Notes under the pieces: model-generated
The model's database searches: none
The model's input: only the letters and a program-made list of their open reading frames with translations
Told to the model about the DNA's origin: nothing
Shown: in pieces, positions 34,753 to 43,451 of the stretch
Layout: each line of letters opens with the position of its first letter
Position numbering within the stretch: position 1 is the first letter of the stretch
Source: Conexibacter arvalis
GTDB taxonomy: Bacteria; Actinomycetota; Thermoleophilia; Solirubrobacterales; Solirubrobacteraceae
Direction of reading: 5' to 3'
Length of the DNA stretch: 64,000 nucleotides
Assembly (NCBI RefSeq): GCF_014199525.1
Contig: NZ_JACHNU010000001.1
Coordinates: 434,001 to 498,000 of the forward strand
Translations under genes and position numbers: made by a program

Positions 34753-35457
34753 ATGAGAGTCCTCGCCGTCGCCGCCCACCCGGACGACCTCGAGCTGCTG
34801 TGCGGCGGCACGCTCGCCCGCCTCGCCGCCGAAGGCCACGCGGTGACGATGTGCAACGTCTGCGCGGGTGACCGCGGCAGCTTCGTCCACAGCTCCGAGG
34901 AGATCCGCGCGATCCGCCTCCAGGAGGCGCGCAGGGCGGCCGAGATCGGCGGCGCCGCGCACGTCTCGCTCGGCATCCCCGACGGGGAGGCCGACGGCTC
35001 CGACCCCGAGCAGCGATGGCTGGTGATCGACCTGATCCGCCGCACGCGCCCCCAGCTCGTGCTGACGCACGCCGAGGGCGACTACATGCGCGACCACAAC
35101 GAGGTCTCGCGCCTCGTCGTCGACGCCAGCTTCACGGCGACGCTCCCGCTGCTGGAGACCGACGCGCCCCACCACGACGAGGTCGCCGCCGTCTACCACT
35201 TCGACACCGTCGCGGGCGTCGGCTTCTCGCCGACCGAGTACGTGGACGTCAGCGACCACATCGAGACGAAGCTGGCGATGCTCGGCGCCCACGACAGCCA
35301 GCTGTCGTGGCTGCGCGAGCACGACGGCGTCGACATCGTCGAGCAGGCGCGGATCGCGTCCGCCTACCGCGGCTTCCAGAGCGGCGTCGCCTACGCGGAG
35401 GGCTTCGCGCCCTGCCGCACGTGGCTCCGCAACCGCACCGTCCGCCTGCTGCCGTGA
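34753..35457 (+). CDS. PIG-L/LmbE family deacetylase
   Basis: 234 residues. Zinc-site motif VAAHPDDLEL at 6-15 and the later DYMRDHNEVSRL at about 110, typical for N-acetylglucosaminyl deacetylases of the MshB/BshB/PIG-L group. Adjoins the ROK gene with no gap and the NagB-like gene follows 20 bases after, so it likely removes an acetyl group from an amino sugar taken up or formed in this locus. MshB-type mycothiol function is less likely given the neighbours. Confidence 0.88.
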   Translation: MRVLAVAAHPDDLELLCGGTLARLAAEGHAVTMCNVCAGDRGSFVHSSEEIRAIRLQEARRAAEIGGAAHVSLGIPDGEADGSDPEQRWLVIDLIRRTRPQLVLTHAEGDYMRDHNEVSRLVVDASFTATLPLLETDAPHHDEVAAVYHFDTVAGVGFSPTEYVDVSDHIETKLAMLGAHDSQLSWLREHDGVDIVEQARIASAYRGFQSGVAYAEGFAPCRTWLRNRTVRLLP

Positions 35458-35477
35458 AGCACCCGAAAGGACCGACC

Positions 35478-36413
35478 GTGACCCCGACGACGACGTTCTC
35501 CTACGACCTTGCCGGCGTGAGCGCCTTCCGCGACCGCGACGCCTGCGAGCGAGTCCGCGCGATCCCGCGCGCGACGCTGGAGCGCGGAGAGCACCCCAAC
35601 CCCGACTTCCGCATCTCCGTCGTCGACGACCCCGCCGTCTTCTACCGGCGCTTCGCCGACGACATCCTCGGCCGCATCACGGCCGCCCGCGACGCCGGCG
35701 AGCAGTTCGTCGCGATCCTGCCGGTCGGGCCGGTGCCGCAGTTCGAGCTGGCGGCGCGCGCGATCAACGAGCGGCGGATCTCGCTGCGCCACGTCCACAC
35801 GTTCAACATGGACGAGTACGCCGACGACGAGGGCCGCACCGCCCCGCCGTCGTGGGAGGGCTCGTTCCAGCGCGCGATGTGGCAGCACTTCTTCGGCCGC
35901 ATCGACCCGGAGCTGCGCCCGCCGGAGGAGCAGATCCACTTCCCGACCAGCGAGAAGATCGGCGACTACAGCGCCCGCCTGGAGGCGCTCGGAGGCGCCG
36001 ACGCCTGCTATGGCGGCATCGGCTGGTCGGGCCACATCGCCTTCTGGGAGCCGCACCTCGGCCACGAGTTCGACGGCGACCTCGACGCCTACCGCGCCGC
36101 CGGCGCGCGCACCGTCGACCTCCACCCGATGACGGTGATGCAGAACGCGCTGCACTCGTTCGGCGGCGACTGGTCGTGGGTCCCGCCGAAGGCGAACACG
36201 ATCGGCCCGCGCGAGATCCTTGGCGCCAAGCACCGCTCCTTCTGGCTCGACGGCGACCTCGGCGGCGGCTTCTCATGGCAGCGCTTCATCGCCCGCCTCG
36301 TCGCCTACGGCCCCGTCTCGGAGTTCGTGCCCGGCACGCTCCTGCAGGAGACGCGGACCGACTACACGCTGCTCGGCAGCGTCGCCGACGACCTCGCGGT
36401 CGACATGTCGTAG
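35478..36413 (+). CDS. Glucosamine-6-phosphate deaminase-like isomerase
   Basis: 311 residues. NagB/6-phosphogluconolactonase fold: EQFVAILPVGPVPQFELAARAI, HVHTFNMDEY (NagB catalytic strand), and GGIGWSGHIAFWEP in place of NagB GIGxDGHIAFNEP. GTG 35478 is preferred because GAAAGGA lies 7 bases upstream; a GTG at 35454 overlaps the previous stop. The altered GWSGHIAF loop suggests a substrate other than plain GlcN6P. Last gene of the ROK operon before the 36423 hairpin. Confidence 0.85.
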   Translation: MTPTTTFSYDLAGVSAFRDRDACERVRAIPRATLERGEHPNPDFRISVVDDPAVFYRRFADDILGRITAARDAGEQFVAILPVGPVPQFELAARAINERRISLRHVHTFNMDEYADDEGRTAPPSWEGSFQRAMWQHFFGRIDPELRPPEEQIHFPTSEKIGDYSARLEALGGADACYGGIGWSGHIAFWEPHLGHEFDGDLDAYRAAGARTVDLHPMTVMQNALHSFGGDWSWVPPKANTIGPREILGAKHRSFWLDGDLGGGFSWQRFIARLVAYGPVSEFVPGTLLQETRTDYTLLGSVADDLAVDMS

Positions 36414-36422
36414 CGATCACGG

Positions 36423-36460
36423 CCCGTGTGGTCGAGCGGCTGGCGGCTCGACCACACGGG
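36423..36460. terminator. 15-base-pair hairpin ending the ROK operon
   Basis: CCCGTGTGGTCGAGC (36423-36437) and its exact complement (36446-36460), 8-base loop, 10 bases after the stop codon. No T run, but the following bases are AT-rich (AGTTGCATAAATT). Confidence 0.75.
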
Positions 36461-36508
36461 AGTTGCATAAATTGCGGTTCCTGCGCGCGCGTGCAACTAT
36501 GGCTATTC

Positions 36509-37555
36509 ATGCAGGAGCGCCACCACCGCCGACGGCCGCTCGAACGTCCGGTGCGCGAGCGCCTTTCGTCTGTGCTCGCCGAGCTGTTCGACGGGGAGGC
36601 AGGCCTCCGCTTCGGCTCCGACGTTGCCGGAATCGACGCGGTCGCACGCATCCACGGCCGAGATCTGTGCCTCCATGTCACGCCGTCGTCGCGCCCCGGC
36701 GCGATCGACGACGCTGCGACGCAGCTCCGAGAGGTCATGGAATCCGCGGATCCGATCGCCGACGTGGCGGTCGTCGTCCCCTACATGACACGAGCCGGCA
36801 TGCAGACGGCACGAGAGCGCGGCCTCGATTGGATCGACCTCGCCGGCAATGCCCAGCTCTTCGGCGAGCACTACTACGTGCACGTTCGCGGACGCCCGGA
36901 CGTGATGAGACCGCGGGGACGTCCCTCCTCTCCCTTCGCCCCCAAGAGCTCGCGCGTCTCCCGAGCGCTGCTGCTGGACCCGTCGAGATGGTGGCGCCAG
37001 TCCGATCTCGCAGCGTCGACCGGGCTCGACGACAGCCTCGTGTCGCGCGTCGTGAGACGACTCGACGAGGAGCGCCTGCTGGAGCGCGACGGACGGCGGC
37101 TGCGACCCCGCGATCCCGACCTGCTGCTCGACGCCTGGGATGACGACTATGACTTCGCCCAGCACGAGATCGTCCCCGGCCACCTCTCGGGGTCGTCCAC
37201 GGCGCTGACCGAACAGCTGCATGTCCGCCTCCACGACGTCGGCATCGAACACGCGTTCACCGGTCTTCCCGCCGCCTGGCTGATCGACGAGTACGCTCGC
37301 TTCCGGCTGTGCAGCGTCTACGTGCACGGTGATCCGCATTCGGCGGCAGACGCGATCGGCCTGCGGCAGAACGAGCGGGGAGCGAACGTTCAGCTGGTAG
37401 CCCCCAACGACGAGGGCGTGTTCGCCGGTGGAGCCCTCCGGCAGCGGATCCCCTGCGTCGCCCCGGTCCAGGTCTACCTCGATCTGCGACACCTTCCCGA
37501 GCGCGCCGAGGACGCGGCGACGCAGCTCCGTGGACGACTCTGGCGTCGCGGCTGA
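36509..37555 (+). CDS. AbiEi-like antitoxin/regulator of a type IV-like TA pair
   Basis: 348 residues. An N-terminal part with LDWIDLAGNAQLFGEHYYVHVRG, a central winged helix (QSDLAASTGLDDSLVSRVVRRL, then LLERDG) and a C-terminal nucleotidyltransferase-partner domain, the architecture of AbiEi-type proteins encoded beside AbiEii nucleotidyltransferases. AACTAT lies 8 bases before the ATG. GC bias is weaker than in neighbours (CATGCAGG, ATTCATG, TATGACTTCGCC), suggesting transfer. Probably autoregulates and counteracts the partner at 37530. Confidence 0.75.
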   Translation: MQERHHRRRPLERPVRERLSSVLAELFDGEAGLRFGSDVAGIDAVARIHGRDLCLHVTPSSRPGAIDDAATQLREVMESADPIADVAVVVPYMTRAGMQTARERGLDWIDLAGNAQLFGEHYYVHVRGRPDVMRPRGRPSSPFAPKSSRVSRALLLDPSRWWRQSDLAASTGLDDSLVSRVVRRLDEERLLERDGRRLRPRDPDLLLDAWDDDYDFAQHEIVPGHLSGSSTALTEQLHVRLHDVGIEHAFTGLPAAWLIDEYARFRLCSVYVHGDPHSAADAIGLRQNERGANVQLVAPNDEGVFAGGALRQRIPCVAPVQVYLDLRHLPERAEDAATQLRGRLWRRG

Positions 37556-38408
37556 CCGCCCGCGCGTGCGCGGCGACTATGCCGCCGGCGAGACCGAGCA
37601 GGTGCGGTCGGCCTGCCTCACCGTCGCGGTGGCGCTCGGCTCCTTGCTCGACGAGATCTGCATCGTCGGGGGCCTCGTCCCTCTCCTGCTCGTCGATCAG
37701 ACCGCGCCGGGCCCAGACGGACCGCACATCGGAACGAACGACCTCGACGTCGGACTGGCGATCACGCTGCTCGACGACGCGCGATACGCGGAGATCGCGA
37801 CGCAGCTGCGACAGGAGCGGTTCGAACCGGACGTCAACGCGAACGGGAACCCGACGAGCCAGCGCTGGAGACTGCAGGGCAGGAAGGTCACGATCGATTT
37901 CCTGATCGCACCGCCGGAACCGGACGCGGAGCCGGCGAGCGTGAAACACCTCCTCCCCGACCTCGGCGCGTACGTCGTGCCCGGCGTGGCGCTGGCGTTC
38001 GAGGAGCGAGTCTGGACACCGCTCGAAGGCCACACGCTGAGAGGTGAGCGAGCCAGACGCGAGATACCGGTCTGCGGGCCAGGCGCATTCGTCGTGCTGA
38101 AGGCGCTCGCTTTCGCCGGCCGCGGCAAACCGAAGGACGTCTACGACCTCATCTACCTGCTGCGCAACTGGAGCCGCGGGCAAGCGGATGTGGTGAACCG
38201 TCTGCGAGTGCACGCACACACGCAGCAAGAGCTCGTCAGCGAGGCGTTCGACGTCCTCGCACGCGACTTCGCCACGCTCGACAGCGTCGGACCGTCGCGT
38301 GCGGCGGAGTTCCTGGACGGCCCCGATCACGACGCCGACCTCGCCGACGCTCACGGTGAGATCTCGGACCTCCTGACCGCCTGTCGAGCGGCGGGGATCC
38401 TGGGCTAG
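37530..38408 (+). CDS. AbiEii-like nucleotidyltransferase toxin
   Basis: 292 residues. GTG 37530 lies within the end of the antitoxin gene. Nucleotidyltransferase pattern: VGGLVPLLLVDQ, then IGTNDLDVGLAI with acidic pair D71/D73, a third acidic strand VTIDFLIAPP, and the C-terminal GRGKPKDVYDLIYLLRNW characteristic of AbiEii/nucleotidyl-transferase toxins. Such enzymes modify tRNA ends or otherwise stop growth on phage infection. Intact-looking. Confidence 0.75.
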   Translation: MDDSGVAADRPRVRGDYAAGETEQVRSACLTVAVALGSLLDEICIVGGLVPLLLVDQTAPGPDGPHIGTNDLDVGLAITLLDDARYAEIATQLRQERFEPDVNANGNPTSQRWRLQGRKVTIDFLIAPPEPDAEPASVKHLLPDLGAYVVPGVALAFEERVWTPLEGHTLRGERARREIPVCGPGAFVVLKALAFAGRGKPKDVYDLIYLLRNWSRGQADVVNRLRVHAHTQQELVSEAFDVLARDFATLDSVGPSRAAEFLDGPDHDADLADAHGEISDLLTACRAAGILG

Positions 38409-38422
38409 GGAAGTGGCGGGAA

Positions 38423-38462
38423 GCGGCCCGGTGCGATCCGCACCACCAGCACACCGGGCCGC
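38423..38462. terminator. Hairpin after the AbiE-like pair
   Basis: GCGGCCCGGTG (38423-38433) and CACCGGGCCGC (38452-38462) pair exactly, 15 bases after the stop of the toxin gene. Confidence 0.65.
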
Positions 38463-38539
38463 CTCCTCGCCGGGGCCGACGGGAGGGCACGCTCCCGTCC
38501 GCCGCCGCGCGCGCGAGGGGCACGCCTCGCACGCGCGCG

Positions 38540-38571
38540 TCTCGGCGCCGGCCTCGCGGCCCGCGCCGAGA
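38540..38571. terminator. Hairpin ending the leftward lipid operon
   Basis: TCTCGGCGC (38540-38548) and GCGCCGAGA (38563-38571), 9 bases downstream of the stop of the minus-strand acyl-CoA dehydrogenase. Confidence 0.55.
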
Positions 38572-38579
38572 GGCGTTGG

Positions 38580-39797
38580 CTATCTGAGCTCCTGCGAGCT
38601 CTTGCCGAGCAGCTGGCGGGCGATGATCAGCAGCTGGATCTGCTGGGTGCCCTCGAAGATGTCGAGGATCTTGCCGTCGCGCGCCCACTTCTCCAGCAGC
38701 AGCTCCTCGCCGTAGCCGCGCGCGCCGCAGAGGCGCACGCAGCGCAGCGCGACGTCGACGCAGGTGCGGCCGGCCTTCGCCTTGGCGTAGGAGGCCTGCA
38801 GCGAGTTGGGCTTGCTGTTGTCGGCCATCCAGGTGGCCTCCATCGTCAGCAGGCGGGCGGCCTCGTAGTCGGCCTCCATCGACAGGTACTCGGCGGCGGC
38901 CGCGTGCTGCGACTGGGCCGGCTTGTCGTAGTCGACCTCGACGCCGGCCTCGGCGAGCAGCTCCTTCGTCTGCTCCAGGCAGGCGCGCGTCAGCCCGACG
39001 GCCATCGCGGCGACGAGCGGCCGCGTGTTGTCGAACGTCTGCATGACGCCCGCGAAGCCTCTCTTGACGTCGACCTCGGGCGAGCCGAGCAGGTTCTCTC
39101 TCGGCACGCGGCAGTTGTCGAGGATGAACGCCGCGGTGTCGGAGGCGCGGATGCCGAGCTTGTGCTCGAGGCGGTCGAGCTTCATGCCCGGGTTGGAGCG
39201 CTCGACGACGAACGACTTGATCGCCGCGCGACCCTTGCTGCGGTCGAGCGTCGCCCACACGACGACGAGGTCGGCGCGCTCGCCCGAGGTGACGTAGATC
39301 TTCTCGCCGTTGAGGACGTACTCGCCGGTTCTCTCGTCGTACTCGGCGGTCGTGCGGATGGCGGCGGAGTCCGAGCCGGCCTCCGGCTCGGTGATCGCCA
39401 TCGCCGCCCACTTGCCTCTGAAGCGCTCCAGCTGCTCGTCGTTGGCGACCGACGCGATCGCCGAGTTGCCGAGGCCCTGGCGCGGCATCGACAGCAGCAG
39501 GCCGACGTCGCCCCAGCACAGCTCCATGATCCCGAGCGCGGTCGACATGTTCGAGCCGTTGCGGATCTCGTCGCCGTTGCCCTCCTGGCGGCGCACGCCG
39601 CCGGCGCCGGCGCCGCCGCCCATGTCGGAGCCGTCGTTCATGCCGTCGAGCAGCGCCGCCAGCATGTCGAGCTCTCTCGGGTAGGCGTGCTCCTCCTGGT
39701 CGTACTTGCGCGAGACCGGGCGGAAGATCTCCTCCGCCACCTGGTGGGCCTGGCCGACCAGCGGGAGGAACTTCTTCGGTGTTTCGAGGTTCATCAT
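38580..39797 (-). CDS. Acyl-CoA dehydrogenase
   Basis: 405 residues. Substrate/FAD loop MAITEPEAGSDSAAIRTTAE, KIYVTSGERADLVVV, and C-terminal GARGYGEELLLEKWARDGKILDIFEGTQQIQ; these fix the family, and the arrangement is that of long-chain or FadE5-like enzymes. An N-terminal GGGAGAGG stretch of about ten residues (near 60) is an odd local glycine run. Last gene of the fad operon, 30 bases after a second dehydrogenase; the two may act as a heteromer, as known for steroid side-chain enzymes. Confidence 0.9.
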   Translation of the reverse strand: MMNLETPKKFLPLVGQAHQVAEEIFRPVSRKYDQEEHAYPRELDMLAALLDGMNDGSDMGGGAGAGGVRRQEGNGDEIRNGSNMSTALGIMELCWGDVGLLLSMPRQGLGNSAIASVANDEQLERFRGKWAAMAITEPEAGSDSAAIRTTAEYDERTGEYVLNGEKIYVTSGERADLVVVWATLDRSKGRAAIKSFVVERSNPGMKLDRLEHKLGIRASDTAAFILDNCRVPRENLLGSPEVDVKRGFAGVMQTFDNTRPLVAAMAVGLTRACLEQTKELLAEAGVEVDYDKPAQSQHAAAAEYLSMEADYEAARLLTMEATWMADNSKPNSLQASYAKAKAGRTCVDVALRCVRLCGARGYGEELLLEKWARDGKILDIFEGTQQIQLLIIARQLLGKSSQELR

Positions 39798-39827
39798 GAG
39801 ATCGGTTTCCTCTTCCGGATCGGGCCG

Positions 39828-41144
39828 CTAGACGAGCAGGGCGCCCTCGGCGACGCCGACGGCACGCAGGTCGCGGTACCAGCGCTCGACCGGGTGCTCC
39901 TTGATGTAGCCGTGGCCGCCGAGCAGCTGGACGGCCTCGGAGCCGATCGCCGCGCCCTTCTCGCTGCAGAGATGCCGCGCCAGCGCGACCTCGCGGCCGA
40001 ACTCCTTGTCGGCGTCGGCGCGGGCCGCCGCGCGCAGCGTCGCCAGCCGCATGCCCTCCAGCTCGATCGCGATGTTGGAGACGGCGAACGCGACCGACTG
40101 GCGGTGCGAGATCGGCTCGCCGAAGGCGACGCGCTCGTTGACGTACGGGATCACGTAGTCGAGCGCCGCCTTGCCGGCGCCGACCGACAGCGCGCACCAG
40201 CCAAGGCGGGCGCGGCGGATCGCCTCCGCGTAGACCTTCGGCGAGCCGTCGCCGAGCAGCGCGCCGGCGGCGACGCGGACGTCCTCCAGCAGCACCTCGC
40301 CGAAGCCGCCGGCGCGGACGCCCATCCCCGGCGCCGGCTTCGCGAGCACGCCGTCGGCCTTCGTCTCGACGAGGAAGAGGCCCGGGCCGTGGCCGGCGAT
40401 TCTGGCGGCGACGATCAGCAGCTCGGCCTCGCTCGCGCGCGGCACGAGCGCCTTCACGCCGGAGAGGACGTAGTCGGCGCCGTCGATGCGGGCTGTCGTC
40501 TGCAGCTCGAACGGATCGAACAGCGCGCGCGGCTCGGCGACGGCGAAGGCGGCGACGGCCGGCTCGTCCTCCAGCAGCGCCGGCAGGTAGGTGCCCTGCT
40601 GCTGGGCGTCGCCCCACAGCGACAGCGCGGTCGCGACGCCGGCCGGCGCGAGCGCGGCGACGGCGAGGCCCATGTCGCCGTGCGCGAGCGCCTCGGCGGC
40701 GAGCACGGTCGTGACGGCCGAGCGCTCGCTGACGGCGCCGCCGAGCTCCTCCGGCACGCCGAGCATCGTCAGGCCGAGCTCGTTGGCCTCGGCGAGCAGC
40801 TCCTTCGGCGCCGCGGCGGCCTCGTCGGCCTTCAGCGCGTTCGGGCGCAGTCTCTCGGCGGCGAAGTCGCGGAAGGCCTCGGCCAGCATCGCCTGCTCGT
40901 CGGTCGGCGTGAGGTCGAAGATCCCCGAGCCCGACGGCTTCAGGCGCGCCGGCTGCTTGCCGTTGCGCTGCACCTGCTTGAAGGTGCGGTTGGCGGCGCC
41001 GACGGCGCGGAAGCCGTCGCGCGTCGCGCGGTAGACGACGGCCTCGGACTGCTTGCGGATGCCGAGCTTGTCGACGAGGTCCGAGCCCGCGAACTTGCCC
41101 AGCGCCCGCAGGCCCAGGCCCATGCTGCGATCTGCGACGCTCAC
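39828..41144 (-). CDS. Acyl-CoA dehydrogenase with N-terminal extension
   Basis: 438 residues, GTG start overlapping the dehydratase stop (GTGA at 41144-41141). An extension of about 75 residues (GLGLRALGKFAGSDLVDKLG, KQVQRNGK) precedes the dehydrogenase fold: LTPTDEQAMLAEAFRDFAAE, GVPEELGG, AAFAVAEPRALFDPF in place of the usual TEPxAGSD, and QLLGGHGYIKEHPVERWYRD. The degenerate FAD/substrate loop suggests either a partner subunit or an unusual substrate. Confidence 0.87.
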   Translation of the reverse strand: MSVADRSMGLGLRALGKFAGSDLVDKLGIRKQSEAVVYRATRDGFRAVGAANRTFKQVQRNGKQPARLKPSGSGIFDLTPTDEQAMLAEAFRDFAAERLRPNALKADEAAAAPKELLAEANELGLTMLGVPEELGGAVSERSAVTTVLAAEALAHGDMGLAVAALAPAGVATALSLWGDAQQQGTYLPALLEDEPAVAAFAVAEPRALFDPFELQTTARIDGADYVLSGVKALVPRASEAELLIVAARIAGHGPGLFLVETKADGVLAKPAPGMGVRAGGFGEVLLEDVRVAAGALLGDGSPKVYAEAIRRARLGWCALSVGAGKAALDYVIPYVNERVAFGEPISHRQSVAFAVSNIAIELEGMRLATLRAAARADADKEFGREVALARHLCSEKGAAIGSEAVQLLGGHGYIKEHPVERWYRDLRAVGVAEGALLV

Positions 41145-42025
41145 GCGGCAGTCACCGTTCCTTCCAGATGGATCTTCGTGTCGTCTTTGGGGTTGCGGAC
41201 GGCGAAGCGGCCGTCCTCGGCGGCGAACGTCACCTTCGACGGCAGCAGCACCGGCCGCTTGAAGGTGACGTCGACGGCGTAGGCGTCCGGCAGCGTCGAC
41301 TCCAGCGCCGCCAGGCAGCGGGCCTTCGTCCACATGCCGTGGGCGATCGCGCGCGGGAAGCCGAACGCCTTCGCCGTCAGCGCGTGGAGGTGGATCGGGT
41401 TGCGGTCGCCGGAGACGGCGCCGTAGCGGCGGCCGAGCTCCTCGCCGAGCTTCCACTGCGCGACGAAGGGCAATTGGCTGGCGCCGATTGCCTCAGGCGG
41501 CTTGGGCGCGCTCTTGTCGCCCGTGCCGCGGCGCAGCATCGTGCTCGCGTCCTGCCACACCAGCTCGTCGCCGACGCGCGCCTCGCTCACGATCGTGAAC
41601 GTCCTGCCCTTCGGGTGGGGCTGGAGCGGCATCGTCGAGACGCGCAGGTCGAACCGCTCGCCGGCCTCCACCGGGCGCAGCTGCGTGATGCGGTTGCGCA
41701 GGTGGACGAGGCCGACGGCGCCGAACGGGAACGAGCCGTCGGTCATCAGCGCCATGTGCAGCGGGAAGGCCTTCACGTGGATGAAGGTCGACGGCAGCGT
41801 GTCGCGCAGCGTGAAGCCGCAGACGCGGTCGTAGGCGGCCAGCTCGTCGCGCGTCGCCTTGACGCCGTCGAGCGTCAGGACCGTTCTCGGGATCTTCGAG
41901 CCGCCGCCCGCGACGAACGGCAGCAGCGAGGCGCCCGGGATCAGCGGCAGCGCGGCCTTCGCGTAGAGACCGGCGGTGCCGGGCGAGGAGCGCAGCGCGC
42001 GCGTCTTGGCAGTGGCGGCGGCCAT
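41141..42025 (-). CDS. MaoC-type enoyl-CoA hydratase/dehydratase (HtdX-like)
   Basis: 294 residues with a double hot-dog layout. The active-site motif is RYGAVSGDRNPIHLHALTA, with the catalytic Asp/His pair, followed by HGMWTKARCLAAL. Hydrates or dehydrates a (3R)-hydroxyacyl thioester. It sits between fabG-like and fadE-like genes as htdX (Rv0241c) does in M. tuberculosis. Confidence 0.9.
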   Translation of the reverse strand: MAAATAKTRALRSSPGTAGLYAKAALPLIPGASLLPFVAGGGSKIPRTVLTLDGVKATRDELAAYDRVCGFTLRDTLPSTFIHVKAFPLHMALMTDGSFPFGAVGLVHLRNRITQLRPVEAGERFDLRVSTMPLQPHPKGRTFTIVSEARVGDELVWQDASTMLRRGTGDKSAPKPPEAIGASQLPFVAQWKLGEELGRRYGAVSGDRNPIHLHALTAKAFGFPRAIAHGMWTKARCLAALESTLPDAYAVDVTFKRPVLLPSKVTFAAEDGRFAVRNPKDDTKIHLEGTVTAA

Positions 42026-42029
42026 CGCG

Positions 42030-43448
42030 CTACGCCCCCAGCAGGCTCTGGCCGCAGACGCGGACGGTGTTGCCGTTGACGCCGGTCGAGGCCGGGCTGG
42101 CGAAGTATGCGATCGCCTCGGCGACGTCGACCGGCAGCCCGCCCTGCGAGAGCGAGTTCATGCGGCGGCCGGCCTCGCGCGTGGCGAACGGGATCTTCGC
42201 CGTCATCTGGGTCTCGATGAAGCCCGGGGCGACGGCGTTGATCGTCGCGCCGCGCGCGGCGAGCGTGTCGGCGTAGGCGTCGACGAGGCCGATCACGCCG
42301 GCCTTCGAGGTCGCGTAGTTGGTCTGGCCGAAGTTGCCGGCGATGCCCGCTATCGAGGCGACGCAGACGATCCGGCCGCCCTGGTTGAGGACCGCTCTGC
42401 TTCTGCCGGCGATCAGCGCGTCGGTGACCCGCTGGACGGCGGCGAGGTTGACCTCGATCACGCTGTCCCAGCGCGCCTCGTCCATCCGGCCGAGCGTCTT
42501 GTCGCGCGTGATGCCGGCGTTGTGGACGACGACGTCGACCCCGCCGTGCTCCTTCTTGAGGTAGGCGGCGATCTCTCTCGGGGCCTCCGCGGCGGTGATG
42601 TCGAGCGCCAGCGCCGAGCCGCCGAGCGAACCGGTGACGGCCTTCAGGTCGCCCTCCAGCGCGGGGATGTCGAGGCCGACGACGTGGGCGCCGTCGCGCG
42701 CGAGCGTCGCGGCGATCGCGGCGCCGATGCCGCGCGAGGCGCCGGTCACGAGCGCGACCTTGCCGGCGAGCGGTCTCTCCCAGTCGATCTCCGGGACGTC
42801 GCTGCCGGAGCCGACGCGGATCACCTGGCCGTCGACGTAGGCCGATCTGGAGCTGAGCAGGAAGCGCAGCGTCGAGTCGAGCTGGTCCTCGGCGCCCGGC
42901 TCGACGTAGACCAGCTGGGCAGTCGCGCCGGCCTTCAGCTCCTTGCCGGCGGCACGCGTGAAGCCCTCCAGCGAGCGCTGCGCGATCCGCTCGGAGGCCG
43001 ATCTCGTCGCCGTCGGCGTCGTGCCGAGCACGACGAGGCGGCCGCTCTTGGCGACGCGGCGGATCGTCGGCGAGAAGAACTCGCGCAGCTCGCTCAGCTG
43101 GCCGGGCTCGGTGATGCCGGTCGCGTCGAAGACGAGCGCGGCGTACCTCTGCGTCGCGGCGGCGGCCGGCGTCCACGGGCCGGCGTCGAGTCCGGCCGCC
43201 GCCGCGGCGGCGCGGAGGTCCTCGCGCAGCGGGGTCGAGGCCTCCGCGCCGATCGACGCGGCCACCTTCGCGAGCGTCGTCGCGAGGCGGCCGCCGGGGG
43301 CGCCGCCGATCAGCACGCGCCCGTCGACGACCCTGTCGCCGGGCGTCCAGCGCTTCAGCGGGACCGGTGCGGGCAGTCCGATCTGCTTCTGGACGATTCT
43401 GCCGATCGGCGTGTTGATCAGCTCGGTGTAGCGGTCAGCCTGTGCCAT
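42030..43448 (-). CDS. fabG: High-molecular-weight 3-oxoacyl reductase (FabG4-like)
   Basis: 472 residues, much longer than plain FabG (about 245). The N-terminal half is a flavodoxin-like domain (LGTTPTATRSASERIAQRSL); the C-terminal half is the SDR reductase: ALVTGASRGIGAAIAATLA, HNAGITRDKTLGRMDEARWD, and catalytic NYATSKAG. This two-domain form matches mycobacterial FabG4 (Rv0242c), which uses NADH and acyl-CoA rather than acyl-ACP. Neighbours fit: thiolase upstream, MaoC dehydratase downstream. Confidence 0.92.
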   Translation of the reverse strand: MAQADRYTELINTPIGRIVQKQIGLPAPVPLKRWTPGDRVVDGRVLIGGAPGGRLATTLAKVAASIGAEASTPLREDLRAAAAAAGLDAGPWTPAAAATQRYAALVFDATGITEPGQLSELREFFSPTIRRVAKSGRLVVLGTTPTATRSASERIAQRSLEGFTRAAGKELKAGATAQLVYVEPGAEDQLDSTLRFLLSSRSAYVDGQVIRVGSGSDVPEIDWERPLAGKVALVTGASRGIGAAIAATLARDGAHVVGLDIPALEGDLKAVTGSLGGSALALDITAAEAPREIAAYLKKEHGGVDVVVHNAGITRDKTLGRMDEARWDSVIEVNLAAVQRVTDALIAGRSRAVLNQGGRIVCVASIAGIAGNFGQTNYATSKAGVIGLVDAYADTLAARGATINAVAPGFIETQMTAKIPFATREAGRRMNSLSQGGLPVDVAEAIAYFASPASTGVNGNTVRVCGQSLLGA

Positions 43449-43451
43449 GTC

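Noticed and set aside
34753-35457. MshB, the mycothiol deacetylase
   Set aside because: Family motifs fit, but the operon with ROK and NagB-like genes suggests an amino-sugar substrate.
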